Source: Ruminococcus sp.
GTDB taxonomy: Bacteria > Bacillota > Clostridia > Oscillospirales > Ruminococcaceae
DNA: 64,000 nt
Assembly: GCA_014799785.1 (NCBI GenBank)
Contig: JAAVHI010000026.1
Coordinates: forward strand, 39,588 to 103,587
Direction of reading: 5' to 3'
Shown here: piece by piece, positions 16,036 to 24,876 of the stretch
Layout of the letters: each line of letters opens with the position of its first letter
Numbering within the stretch: the first letter of the stretch is position 1
Notes under the pieces: generated by a model
Databases searched by the model: none
Seen by the model: only the letters and a program-made list of their open reading frames with translations
Told to the model about the DNA's origin: nothing
Position numbers and translations under genes: made by a program

Positions 16036-17847
16036 ATGGATATTCGGATTGATTATTTGACATATACCGAACAAGTCAATATTTCAAACGACTCAGCTGA
16101 TAAAGCAGCATGGAAGGCATTATATAGTTTTATCTGCGATTATTTACCGATAGCTGTTGTTTCATATTCGGATTGGAGCGTTACTTTTCCATGGAGATAC
16201 TTTTTGTCTATTAAAGGTTTTATTGGACAGTATTTTTCTGCACATCGAGATCAATATAGAGTTATTTTTTCTGATAATGCAAAAACAATGTTAAAGACAG
16301 CGAATGACAACTCATATAATGCTGCTCTTTCACTTCCGGCTCGTACTGAAGCAGACATTACATACCAACTTTCAAATATTGGATTTACGCGTATCCTAAC
16401 GAATAATCAAACGCAGAATCTGATGAAAATTTCACATTTGCCAGGTGCAGCAACATTTTCTGTTCCAGGTGCCGGTAAAACAACCGAGGCATTAGCGTTT
16501 TTCTTTATCAATGCTACACAAACGGATCGCCTACTGGTTGTTGCACCTAAAAACGCATTTAGTGCATGGGATGAACAATTGATTGCTTGTATGAACGAAA
16601 CTGATGAAGTATTTGTTCGTCTTCGTGGTGGTGAAGTTTCCATTCAGTCAGCATTGAGATTGAAGCCTCGTTTTATGCTTATTACCTATGATCAGTTATC
16701 TCGTGTAAAAAATGTAATTGTTGATCTTCTGTCATACGGTAATGTCTATATGTTTCTTGATGAAAGCCATAGAATCAAGGGAGGAAAACAGATAAAACGA
16801 GCTGACGCTATTTTGGAAATGGCTCATCTTCCAAAACGTAAACTCATTATGAGTGGTACTCCGATGCCACAAAGTCCTAAGGATCTCATTTCGCAATTTC
16901 TATTTTTATATCCCACAAAGGATGTAGATGAGACTACAGTGATTGACTTAATCCAACCAATATATGTCAGAACAACCAAAGGGCAGTTGGGTATTCCGAA
17001 GCTTACGCATAAAATTATTCAGGTGCCAATGACAAGGCTTCAGCGAGAAATATACAAAACACTAAAATCTGAAATTTGCCGGCAACTTAATCCGGTGTTG
17101 TCGGATTCCTCTCGTTATGAATTGCGGCGGATCGGTAAATGTGTGATGAAGGTTATGGCATTTGTTTCCAATCCTGCGCTTTTATCAAGCGATATGGATT
17201 ATGCTTTTGATCGTAGAGTTGGTGCGCTTTTGCTTGCATCTGACGGACCTAAAATTGATTATGTATGCCGCAGAGCCAGAGAACTTGCAGCTGAAAACAA
17301 AAAGGTTCTGATATGGTCATCCTTCGTAAAGAATGTTGAATTGATCGCGTTACGATTGAGCGATCTGTGCGCAGAATATATTCATGGCGGCGTAGATGCC
17401 GGTGATGAAAATGATAACGACACCCGTGAAGGCAAAATAAAGCGTTTTCATGATGATCCTGACTGTAAAGTGTTGGTGGCAAACCCAGCTGCTTGTTCTG
17501 AAGGAATCAGTTTGCACAAAGTATGCCAGTATGCAATTTATTTAGATCGTTCATTCAATGCTGCTCATTATCTGCAATCAGAAGATCGTATCCATAGGCT
17601 GGGGCTTGATCCCGATGCTAATCCATGCGTAGAATTTGTTGAATGTGATAACTGTATAGACCAAGTTGTAAGAAAACGACTTTCATATAAGGTCAATACA
17701 ATGGCAAAAGCCTTGAATGATTACTCTTTGAATGTTGCGATCAGTGAGGTGGACTATGATGAAGAAGCTGACGATTTTGATAGTTTGACCGCGGATGATG
17801 CAAAGGCTGTAATTGATTATTTCTTTAGCGGTGATCAGGATGATTAG
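16036..17847 (+). CDS. SNF2-type superfamily 2 helicase/translocase
   Basis: A 603-residue SF2 ATPase beginning 1 bp after the previous stop. Motif I is SVPGAGKTT (~142-150), motif II LDESH (~241-245), motif III MSGTPMPQSP, and motif VI QSEDRIHRLG, a combination typical of SNF2-like DNA translocases. The N-terminal ~130 residues are a specific extension, and the C-terminus is acidic. No nuclease domain is present. It would translocate on DNA to couple recognition to the nuclease components of the same operon. Confidence 0.88.
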   Translation: MDIRIDYLTYTEQVNISNDSADKAAWKALYSFICDYLPIAVVSYSDWSVTFPWRYFLSIKGFIGQYFSAHRDQYRVIFSDNAKTMLKTANDNSYNAALSLPARTEADITYQLSNIGFTRILTNNQTQNLMKISHLPGAATFSVPGAGKTTEALAFFFINATQTDRLLVVAPKNAFSAWDEQLIACMNETDEVFVRLRGGEVSIQSALRLKPRFMLITYDQLSRVKNVIVDLLSYGNVYMFLDESHRIKGGKQIKRADAILEMAHLPKRKLIMSGTPMPQSPKDLISQFLFLYPTKDVDETTVIDLIQPIYVRTTKGQLGIPKLTHKIIQVPMTRLQREIYKTLKSEICRQLNPVLSDSSRYELRRIGKCVMKVMAFVSNPALLSSDMDYAFDRRVGALLLASDGPKIDYVCRRARELAAENKKVLIWSSFVKNVELIALRLSDLCAEYIHGGVDAGDENDNDTREGKIKRFHDDPDCKVLVANPAACSEGISLHKVCQYAIYLDRSFNAAHYLQSEDRIHRLGLDPDANPCVEFVECDNCIDQVVRKRLSYKVNTMAKALNDYSLNVAISEVDYDEEADDFDSLTADDAKAVIDYFFSGDQDD

Positions 17848-18712
17848 GCTATCGGTAAATGTTCTGGAATCGGCTATTACTTTGCTTAAATGGATTGATA
17901 CTTATCATTTTTCATCGCTGTCAGATATTGTTTATTCTAAGATTGCATCAATAAGTGCGGAGGATATATTCAACTTTGCCAGCGAATGTGGTTGGGTGAG
18001 CGAAAGCGAAAACATACCTTTTCTTACGCAGCGTGGATCTGATATTTTAAAATTGCAGAAACAAGGGATAGTCAACGATATAAAAATGCAAATGCTTGCT
18101 GATTATGTTCTGAAAGTATCGCCAATATGGTCAAATCGTATTCCATACGGAAGAAGTGAAGCAGCAATTTTTATGACCAAGGACGAAAAGGCATGTTCTG
18201 TTGAAGCTGGTTTGCTATCAGAACGGTTATGTCCCGGTATTATAAATTGGTGGGATACAATTGCAAGCCGAATCCGCGAACGGTCACATGGAGTGAAGAA
18301 CGATATCGGTCGAATTGGAGAAATGAGCACCATTAATTACGAAAAAATTCGTACAGGATCTGAACCGAAATGGATGTCTGTTGAAAGTAACTTAGTAGGA
18401 TATGATGTTAAATCTCAACAAAGTAAGGATGATCCGACTGTTTTGCTCATTGAGGTTAAAACGTCTAATTTGGCATTAAGTGAAGCTTGTTTTCATGTTA
18501 CTTCCAATGAATGGAGTGTAGCATTAACATGCACAGCGTATGTGTTTCACTTGTGGTGTTTGCATGGAGACAAAAAACTACTTGCAATAATCACTCCTGG
18601 TGAGGTATATCCTTACATCCCAACCAATAATTTGGATGGAGAATGGGAAAGCACTAACATTCCATTTTCGTGCTTTAAAAATAAATTTGTAGATAGCATA
18701 GAGAGGGTTTAA
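17840..18712 (+). CDS. DUF3883 PD-(D/E)xK-like nuclease domain protein
   Basis: A 290-residue protein starting at ATG 17840, overlapping the helicase gene by 8 bp. The N-terminal half is helical (winged-helix-like ECGWVSES and FLTQRGSDIL). The C-terminal half resembles DUF3883: IGRIGEMSTINYE (helix with Glu), GYDVKSQ, then VLLIEVKTSN (E-x-K) and FHVTSNEWSVA. These are positions of the PD-(D/E)xK nuclease core seen in DUF3883 proteins of defence islands. It is the likely effector or second nuclease of the operon. Confidence 0.8.
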   Translation: MIRLSVNVLESAITLLKWIDTYHFSSLSDIVYSKIASISAEDIFNFASECGWVSESENIPFLTQRGSDILKLQKQGIVNDIKMQMLADYVLKVSPIWSNRIPYGRSEAAIFMTKDEKACSVEAGLLSERLCPGIINWWDTIASRIRERSHGVKNDIGRIGEMSTINYEKIRTGSEPKWMSVESNLVGYDVKSQQSKDDPTVLLIEVKTSNLALSEACFHVTSNEWSVALTCTAYVFHLWCLHGDKKLLAIITPGEVYPYIPTNNLDGEWESTNIPFSCFKNKFVDSIERV

Positions 18713-18714
18713 TT

Positions 18715-20853
18715 ATGAGTGATATGGACAAGTATATTAACAATATGGTTTCTGAGTTTGAGAGGTTATCTTATGAGGACGCAAAGAATTATTCAAACGT
18801 CGAAAAGTTACTCTGTCTCTATGCTTACTATCACTATTTTAATGCGGATAGCAGTAAGATTTCAGATGTAATTCAAGGGAATGTGTATGAGAAAGATGCA
18901 GCGGATTATATATCAGGAATATATATCGATCGTGATTCTGATAATGAGGATGTAGATGCAGTTATTGTTATTTATTCGGAAAACAACAGTTTTGATTTTC
19001 CGTCTATCCTTAAAATGTTCAAAGATGCGGAATCCGCCATTTGTGCGGCGCAGGAACACAAATCCAATGTCCGCAAAGAATTGGGAATACTTCTTGGCGA
19101 TGATGAATACAAAGTTTCTTCTGCAACACCACTGAAAATTCGCCTTATAACCAATCATAATCCCAAAACAGTTGGTAATAAGCGTGCAATAACTAATGCG
19201 TTGCAGGCAATGAAACCTGAGCACGATTATGTTACATATCATATTTCTTTTGGGCTAGACATTGAGTATGAAATCATGGAGATTGAGAATCCCAAAGAGT
19301 ATGTGGATGAAGCGGTTATAAAGCTTGATACTTCAAACAATTTCGTTTGTTTCGGTGCGGAAGAATCTCTGGTCGTAAATATTTCTGCATTGTCTTTGAA
19401 GAGTTTGTATGAACAGTATGGATATAGAGGTTTATTTGCTCAAAATTTAAGATACTATGTGAAAAATGCAAAAGTCGATGAAAATATTATCGAGTCTATT
19501 CAGGAGCATCCCGAAAATTTTTGGTATTACAATAATGGCGTAATTATTATCTGTGATGACTATATTATTGATGGTGACAAAATTTTGATTCAGAAATTTT
19601 CCATAATCAACGGCGGTCAAACTACAAAACTTGTCGGTGAAACAGATTTTACAAAGGACTTTTATATCCAATGCAAGATTATTAAAAATAAATATGAAAC
19701 AGAAGATGAACGATTGGAGTTTATTTCAAATGTTGCAGAAGCAACTAATACACAAAAGCCAATAAAAAACAAGGACTTGATTGCCAATCGTATTGAGCAA
19801 CGTCTGCTAAAAAAGCAGCTTGCTGATGTGGGCATTTACTGCCAAATTAAAAGGGGTGAAAAGATTAATAAAAAACTTTACCCTACAGCGTGGCAAAATA
19901 CAACAAATGAAGAATTAGGTCAATTTCTTCTTTCGTTTGTTTATCAGAAGCCAGGTACAGCCAGAGGCAGCAAAGCTTCAATTTGCGGCAATAAGGAGCG
20001 CTATTCACTGCTCTTTGAAAAGAAATACAATAGTAGATTTCTAGGTGATCTGTTGAAAATCAAGGCGTATTATAAGCTGTGGATAAATTACATTAAGAAA
20101 AACGATGACGGATCTGATGCATATAAGATAGGACTTGTGAATAACGGTATGTTTTTTATGACAGCGATTATAGGGGCTGTTTGTAAAATATATTACCGTC
20201 CGTCAATTATAGAACAGATTACTACATCCGTTTTGTCTGACCAAAAATTAGAAATTATTGCGCAGCATGACATTGATCATCCAATCTTCCGTAGTGATAT
20301 TGAGAATAAGGAGCAGTATTTTTCTTTATTTGAGTATTGCTATGTTAAATTTTATCGTCCCGGATATGAATTTCTGAAAACTTTCAAGGAAAAGTATAAT
20401 AACTACTCCAACTTCACAAAAATTAACAACAATTATATGACATATGTGTTTAAACAAATTGAATTTGAATACCGTGCTGGTATACCTGTTTCTGATATGA
20501 AACTTATTGACTCTGTACTTTATGTTGCATCTGTTGAGGACAAGCAGCGCAATGAAGCTTTGTTAGAAAAATATGTGAATGTGATTTATGTTGATACGGC
20601 AGCAGATAGTGGCATTCCCGAAAATATTTCTTCTCAGATAAAAGAGGCTCTCGTTGCATATAGGACTAAAACATACAAGCTAAAACGAATAAAAGCATAT
20701 GAGGTATTCCGTAATGTTTCCTGTGATAGAATAGCCAAATTTGCACCCTGCACTCTGGAAACTTTAAAAGCTTTGCGGTGCTTGGATGAAACACAGCTTA
20801 CACTATATGGACATGATATCATTAACATTGTCAAACAATTTATTTCTAAGTAA
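18715..20853 (+). CDS. AIPR family (abortive infection phage resistance) protein
   Basis: A 712-residue protein 2 bp after the preceding gene. The central region carries the AIPR signature ENFWYYNNGVIIICDDY, then SIINGGQTTKL and EATNTQKPIKNKDLIANR. AIPR proteins are known from phage-resistance loci, often beside DNA methyltransferases and PD-(D/E)xK proteins, but their chemistry is not established to my knowledge. It is the last gene of the six-gene operon; about 100 bp downstream lies the decayed recombinase end. Confidence 0.9.
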   Translation: MSDMDKYINNMVSEFERLSYEDAKNYSNVEKLLCLYAYYHYFNADSSKISDVIQGNVYEKDAADYISGIYIDRDSDNEDVDAVIVIYSENNSFDFPSILKMFKDAESAICAAQEHKSNVRKELGILLGDDEYKVSSATPLKIRLITNHNPKTVGNKRAITNALQAMKPEHDYVTYHISFGLDIEYEIMEIENPKEYVDEAVIKLDTSNNFVCFGAEESLVVNISALSLKSLYEQYGYRGLFAQNLRYYVKNAKVDENIIESIQEHPENFWYYNNGVIIICDDYIIDGDKILIQKFSIINGGQTTKLVGETDFTKDFYIQCKIIKNKYETEDERLEFISNVAEATNTQKPIKNKDLIANRIEQRLLKKQLADVGIYCQIKRGEKINKKLYPTAWQNTTNEELGQFLLSFVYQKPGTARGSKASICGNKERYSLLFEKKYNSRFLGDLLKIKAYYKLWINYIKKNDDGSDAYKIGLVNNGMFFMTAIIGAVCKIYYRPSIIEQITTSVLSDQKLEIIAQHDIDHPIFRSDIENKEQYFSLFEYCYVKFYRPGYEFLKTFKEKYNNYSNFTKINNNYMTYVFKQIEFEYRAGIPVSDMKLIDSVLYVASVEDKQRNEALLEKYVNVIYVDTAADSGIPENISSQIKEALVAYRTKTYKLKRIKAYEVFRNVSCDRIAKFAPCTLETLKALRCLDETQLTLYGHDIINIVKQFISK

Positions 20854-20959
20854 AAGACGGAGACAGTAGTTAAAAAGTTGCTTCCATTTATAAAATAATT
20901 ACTTCAAATTATAGTTATTCATTAGTTTATTCAATGTATATGCTTAAATTCATAATTCC

Positions 20960-21051
20960 AAAAGCCCATAGCTGTCAACGAACAGCTATGGGCTGAAATT
21001 TTCCTATTTGGAGGAATGGATATCAGTAAGAAGTACGTTTTACAGACGAGT
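20960..21051 (+). pseudogene. remnant of a serine recombinase 3' end
   Basis: This segment aligns with the 3' part of the intact recombinase (11390-11507): AAGCCCATAGC, AACAGCTATGGG, CCTATTTGGA, ATCAGTAA and GTACGTTTTA occur in the same order, with point changes and one internal deletion of roughly 35 bp. No open frame remains. It marks the right edge of the ~9.4-kb segment carrying the AbiE pair and the six-gene operon. An 11-bp perfect inverted repeat (AGCCCATAGCT) lies within it. Confidence 0.75.
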
Positions 21052-21072
21052 ATGAAACTTTTAATTTAGACG

Positions 21073-22119
21073 TTAATCGTGCCTGGTGTAAAATGTAGAT
21101 TTACCATTGCCGTGGCGTTCTATGACCTTTTCCTGTGTCAGCTTATTCAAAGCGTTTTCAACAGAAGATTTTCCTATGGAGGGTGTAAGTTCCATGATTT
21201 CGCTCTTTGTAAATTTGCCTATTTTATTACTGATAGCTTTTCTCACAAGTTCTATAGCCGGAAGTTTTTCATCGAAAATATCTACACGACTTTCAAAATC
21301 ACGGTAAGCAGAAAGAATAATGCCCCAAAAATATTTTACAAACGGTGTTGGATCATTGTCAGCAGTATGCCAGCCAATTCCGCTTTGCTTCAACGCTTCG
21401 TAGTATTTTGCCTTGGTTTTCTCAATCTTGCTTTCTATGCTGATATAACGCCCTACAACATAACTGCAGCGGTAAAGCAGCAAGGTTGTGAGCAGTCTTG
21501 ACATACGTCCGTTACCGTCATTAAAGGGGTGAATACACAAAAAATCATTGATGAAAATTGGAATCAATACCAGTGAATCTACAATACAAGAATCAATAGC
21601 TCTATTAAAGCTTTCGCATATTGCATCGACAGCATCAGGTGTTTCATAAGGTTCAAGCGGCGTAAATCGAACAAATTGTGTTCCGTCAGAATGAGTTTCA
21701 GTAATATAATTCTGTGTATTTTTAAATCTGCTGCCGATGGATTTTTCAGAGTATCGGTAAAGATCTCTGTGAAGCTGCAAAATATAGGAAGAACGGAGGG
21801 GGATATATTTATAATTTTCATGAATTGTGTTCAAAACATCACGATACCCCATGATTTCTTCCTCATCTCGGTTATGTGGTGTTGTTTTTTCAAGGTATAA
21901 TTGCTTCACTCTTGTACTCGTTATAACTATGCCTTCGATTTTATTTGACGCTTCGATACTCTGTATCTTTGCCGTTTCAACAAGTTTATCTAAAGCAGCA
22001 GGCTTTTGTTTTAGATAAAGCTCCTGACGTCCTTTAAATTCGTGTATCTGAGCAACAAGTCCAAGAACTTCGCTGTCCCAATGACAATCTTTCAAAAGGT
22101 CATAATTAAAGGTTCTCAT
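21073..22119 (-). CDS. Fic-domain AMP-transferase with winged-helix C-terminus
   Basis: A 348-residue class II Fic protein. The core motif HPFNDGNGRM lies at residues ~197-206 (catalytic His, Asn and Arg). The N-terminal inhibitory helix carries SNKIEG at residues ~58-63, the (S/T)xxxE(G/N) brake. The last ~65 residues look like a winged helix (KFTKSEIMELTPSIGKSSV). Such proteins transfer AMP to targets and are self-inhibited. Its promoter overlaps a palindrome (22136-22170), consistent with autoregulation through the C-terminal DNA-binding domain. Confidence 0.92.
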   Translation of the reverse strand: MRTFNYDLLKDCHWDSEVLGLVAQIHEFKGRQELYLKQKPAALDKLVETAKIQSIEASNKIEGIVITSTRVKQLYLEKTTPHNRDEEEIMGYRDVLNTIHENYKYIPLRSSYILQLHRDLYRYSEKSIGSRFKNTQNYITETHSDGTQFVRFTPLEPYETPDAVDAICESFNRAIDSCIVDSLVLIPIFINDFLCIHPFNDGNGRMSRLLTTLLLYRCSYVVGRYISIESKIEKTKAKYYEALKQSGIGWHTADNDPTPFVKYFWGIILSAYRDFESRVDIFDEKLPAIELVRKAISNKIGKFTKSEIMELTPSIGKSSVENALNKLTQEKVIERHGNGKSTFYTRHD

Positions 22120-22135
22120 TTGCCTTCCTTCATTT

Positions 22136-22174
22136 CTTTCGCCTAATTATAACATTATATTGGGCGAAAGTCAA
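22136..22174 (-). promoter_or_regulatory. promoter and palindromic operator of the Fic gene
   Basis: On the minus strand TTGACT (22174-22169), a 17-bp spacer and TATAAT (22151-22146) form a near-consensus promoter. The inverted repeat CTTTCGCC (22136-22143) / GGCGAAAG (22163-22170) brackets the -10 element, where a repressor would block polymerase. Confidence 0.75.
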
Positions 22175-22360
22175 GAGCTTGTGAGCAAATTAAGCCCAAA
22201 TTCTCTATAAAAATAGGCGAATAAGGTAAGAATTATTCATTGTATAGTAACTTTTCAAGCGATTTACTGATTTTACGAATTTAATGATATAAGCGTTTTA
22301 TATCCAATAATTTTGTAAAAATCAATAGTTTTTGGAGGAAATATCCAAAAAGTTTTTAAA

Positions 22361-22417
22361 TAAGAAATAAAAAATGCCATAATTGTAATTTGTCACATAA
22401 AATCACAATTATGGCAT
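22361..22417 (-). terminator. Rho-independent terminator of the DUF4143 ATPase gene
   Basis: A perfect 13-bp stem (22374-22386 with 22405-22417) is followed on the minus strand by a T-rich tract (complement of 22361-22373). Confidence 0.8.
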
Positions 22418-22437
22418 ACGAAATGCAAAAGACATTA

Positions 22438-23667
22438 TTAAATCATCCAAATCGGCACGATCAAATTATCTTTGTCAAATGCTCCAAACTGCTCTGCCAT
22501 ACAAAGTAACGCACTTGTTCCGATCTCCAGCGGCGCTCTGTCAATAACACCGAAAGTTTTTATAATGCGTTTATCAGGAGTTGCAGTTTTTTTGATTTCC
22601 AAAGGACAAAGCTTGCCGTCGCCCTCTATAATAACATCTATTTCCTTTGCGTCACGGTCACGATAAAAATAAAGATAAGGTTCAAGTGCTGCGTTTTGAT
22701 AGCTTTTCATAATTTCAGATACAGTGAAGTTCTCAAGCAGCGCACCACCCATAGCTCCGCTTTCGGCTACTTCCGGTGACGACCACTTGGTAAGATAACA
22801 TACAAGACCCGTGTCATAAAAGTATACCTTAGGCGTTTTAATAGTACGTTTCAGCACATTATTTGAGTATGGGTGCAGCAGAAAAATAATTCCCAAGGTT
22901 TCGAGTATGTTCACCCACGCCTTTGCTGTGATCATATCTATATCAGCATCGTCTGCAAGTGCTTTGTAATTCAGCAGCTGAGATGTTCTTGCGGCAACTG
23001 CGGTGACAAAGCGATTGAATTTCAGCACATCAACACTTACAGAAATATTTCTTACATCACGCTCCACAAATGTGGAAATATATGATGAATAATAAATATT
23101 TCTGTCAGAAAATTGACCGCTTATGAGTCCCGGCATAGAGCCTCTCCAAATTTGCTCAAACATTTCAGGCGTTGATATAGGAGCAATATTCTTGCTTTCG
23201 GCAAGCAGCTTGTCAAAATTGGTAGAAAACGGTACACATTGAGCGCCGACAATTTCACGCCGTGACATGGGCGACATATGCAGCAGCGCAACGCGTCCTG
23301 CGAGAGACTCCTGTACGCCTTTCATCAGGCGAAATATTTGTGAGCCGGTCATCCAGAAATCACCCGGATTGTGGTGTTTGTCTATATGGATTTTGATATA
23401 AGTGAACAGTTCGGGCGCGTATTGTACCTCGTCAATCAGCACAGGCGGCTTGTGTATCTGTAGGAAAAGTGCAGGGTCGTTTTTTGCCATATCACGGACA
23501 TTTAAATCGTCAAGTGATACATATTCACGCCCTATATTTTCTCTTTCTGCAAGTGATCGAAGCATAGTTGTTTTACCCGCCTGACGCGGACCAGTTAAGA
23601 GAATAGCAGAATATGATTTGCTTAATTCAAATATTTTATTTTCCATATGACGGCTGATGTATTCCAT
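22438..23667 (-). CDS. AAA_14/DUF4143 ATPase
   Basis: A 409-residue protein of the common prokaryotic 'ATP-binding protein' group. Walker A TGPRQAGKTTM lies at ~25-35, followed by VSLDDLNVRDMA, Walker B PPVLIDEVQYAP, and MTGSQIFRLMKGVQESLAGR. The C-terminal DUF4143 region has YFYDTGLVCYL, GALLENFTVSEI and FYRDRDAKEIDVIIE. The last of these resembles a PD-(D/E)xK-like strand, which some members carry. The cellular role is unsettled; it has its own promoter and terminator and so is a stand-alone accessory gene. Confidence 0.9.
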   Translation of the reverse strand: MEYISRHMENKIFELSKSYSAILLTGPRQAGKTTMLRSLAERENIGREYVSLDDLNVRDMAKNDPALFLQIHKPPVLIDEVQYAPELFTYIKIHIDKHHNPGDFWMTGSQIFRLMKGVQESLAGRVALLHMSPMSRREIVGAQCVPFSTNFDKLLAESKNIAPISTPEMFEQIWRGSMPGLISGQFSDRNIYYSSYISTFVERDVRNISVSVDVLKFNRFVTAVAARTSQLLNYKALADDADIDMITAKAWVNILETLGIIFLLHPYSNNVLKRTIKTPKVYFYDTGLVCYLTKWSSPEVAESGAMGGALLENFTVSEIMKSYQNAALEPYLYFYRDRDAKEIDVIIEGDGKLCPLEIKKTATPDKRIIKTFGVIDRAPLEIGTSALLCMAEQFGAFDKDNLIVPIWMI

Positions 23668-23686
23668 AATTTAATACCTCGCGTAT

Positions 23687-23740
23687 TTCGGCAAATTTTA
23701 ATATTATTTATATTATGGCCGAAGAATTGCTGGCTGTCAA
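23687..23740 (-). promoter_or_regulatory. promoter of the DUF4143 ATPase gene, with short palindrome
   Basis: On the minus strand TTGACA (23740-23735), 17 bp, then CATAAT (23717-23712). TTCGGC (23687-23692) and GCCGAA (23718-23723) form an inverted repeat around the transcription start region, a possible operator. Confidence 0.65.
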
Positions 23741-24119
23741 GTTTTTTGGCAAATGAATTAGGTTGTTTAATCGAATGAAAAAACATTCGGAGATTCCAAA
23801 CGTTATGATTTCTTATACATTATATGATACTGACAAAAAACCTCTGTTAAGAAAAAAGGTGTGCGCTATACAATATGGCAGTACAGCGCAGTATGAAAAG
23901 TCAGTGACATTTAGGGAAATGTTGATTTGGACTATTGCTATGCGGACTATATTGGAGGGACGGTGGATTTAGATAATACTTTGGCGACTAAGACGTATCA
24001 GAGTAATGTAAAACTCCCTATACGTATGACAGTTAGCTTTTGTATTTTTCTTATCAAATCACTTTTTTGTTATATTTTATAAAGATTTTTGTCGGAATGC
24101 ACAAAAATGTCAAAATTTG

Positions 24120-24148
24120 TTGCAAACTCGATTGACGTGTATTATAAT
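24120..24148 (+). promoter_or_regulatory. likely promoter of the radical-SAM operon
   Basis: TTGCAA (24120-24125), a 17-bp spacer and TATAAT (24143-24148). It would give a long ~245-nt leader before the first gene at 24399. Confidence 0.5.
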
Positions 24149-24398
24149 TTGGTAAAGAACCAATTTAAGTGGTTATTAATGACATAATTATGTGTAGCTT
24201 TTAGAGAACTGTGAATATGTGTTATTAATGCAGAGGGATAAAAATTATAACTTAATAAAGGTAAATTATGCTGAAATAAAGAAAAAGTGAAATATTCAAA
24301 TTGAGGATATAAAGTATATATTTAGAGTAGTTGTTTTGTAAACTCAAATTTCTACTGTGTGTTTACAGAAATTGCATTATGGTAAAGGAGACTATAAA

Positions 24399-24848
24399 AT
24401 GTTTAAGCTAATTGAGGCTATTAATGAAAATTCCCAAATTAGAATTCAAGGAAAGGATTACAAGGTTCTTGCAAAGGTATTCTATGTGACCGAGAGTGAA
24501 ACAGAAAAGTGGTACGCTAAAATTCAGATGCAGGATCATTATGTTTTAGTAATTTCACCGTATGATAACTATATGTATTTTGGATATGTAGGGGACGTTA
24601 TGCAGTGTGATTTTCCAAGTCCTGAAACTCTAGAATTTAAAGGTAATCTTTATAAAAAAGATGCAGAGGATTACCAAATAGTCAAAGAATTCGTTTTCGG
24701 CAATTATTTGACTATGGAAGGCGAAGTAAAGTTCTCGGACTACAGTTGTGAAGATAAAATTATCAGTTTGGGACTGCTATCAAGAACAGGGGAAAGAGCT
24801 GACGTGTATGCAGATGTGATTGAGATTGGAGATATTGAAGTAATCTAG
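24399..24848 (+). CDS. hypothetical protein, possibly DUF4178-like, 149 aa
   Basis: A 149-residue soluble protein starting at ATG 24399 behind AAAGGAGA. It is rich in beta-type stretches (IRIQGKDYKVLAKVFYV, WYAKIQMQDHYVLVIS, YMYFGYVGDV). The strand pattern with a Trp-Tyr pair loosely resembles DUF4178, but I am not certain. It is first in a three-gene operon, 28 bp before a membrane protein gene. No catalytic residues are evident. Confidence 0.5.
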   Translation: MFKLIEAINENSQIRIQGKDYKVLAKVFYVTESETEKWYAKIQMQDHYVLVISPYDNYMYFGYVGDVMQCDFPSPETLEFKGNLYKKDAEDYQIVKEFVFGNYLTMEGEVKFSDYSCEDKIISLGLLSRTGERADVYADVIEIGDIEVI

Positions 24849-24876
24849 AACGAAGAAATGAGAGGAGGAACCGTGC

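Larger units (their letters stand above)
22120..22437. other. intergenic region between two divergently terminated minus-strand genes
   Basis: Apart from the Fic promoter/operator and the terminator of the upstream ATPase gene, this A+T-rich 318-bp stretch holds no open frame or RNA that I can recognise. Confidence 0.6.
23668..24398. other. A+T-rich gene-free region
   Basis: About 730 bp without a supported gene. It holds the ATPase promoter at its left end, an imperfect 10-bp hairpin near 23860-23888, short open frames without ribosome sites (for example from 23763), and a promoter at 24120 that precedes the radical-SAM operon by about 250 bp. Confidence 0.6.

Noticed and set aside
13383..20853. 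Identification of the operon as DISARM or BREX
   Set aside because: The DISARM DUF1998 and PLD genes and the BREX BrxC/PglZ/Lon-type genes are not present; only the helicase and methyltransferase themes are shared.
23763..23972. 69-codon plus-strand frame
   Set aside because: No ribosome site, low-complexity A+T-rich context, no recognisable protein character.
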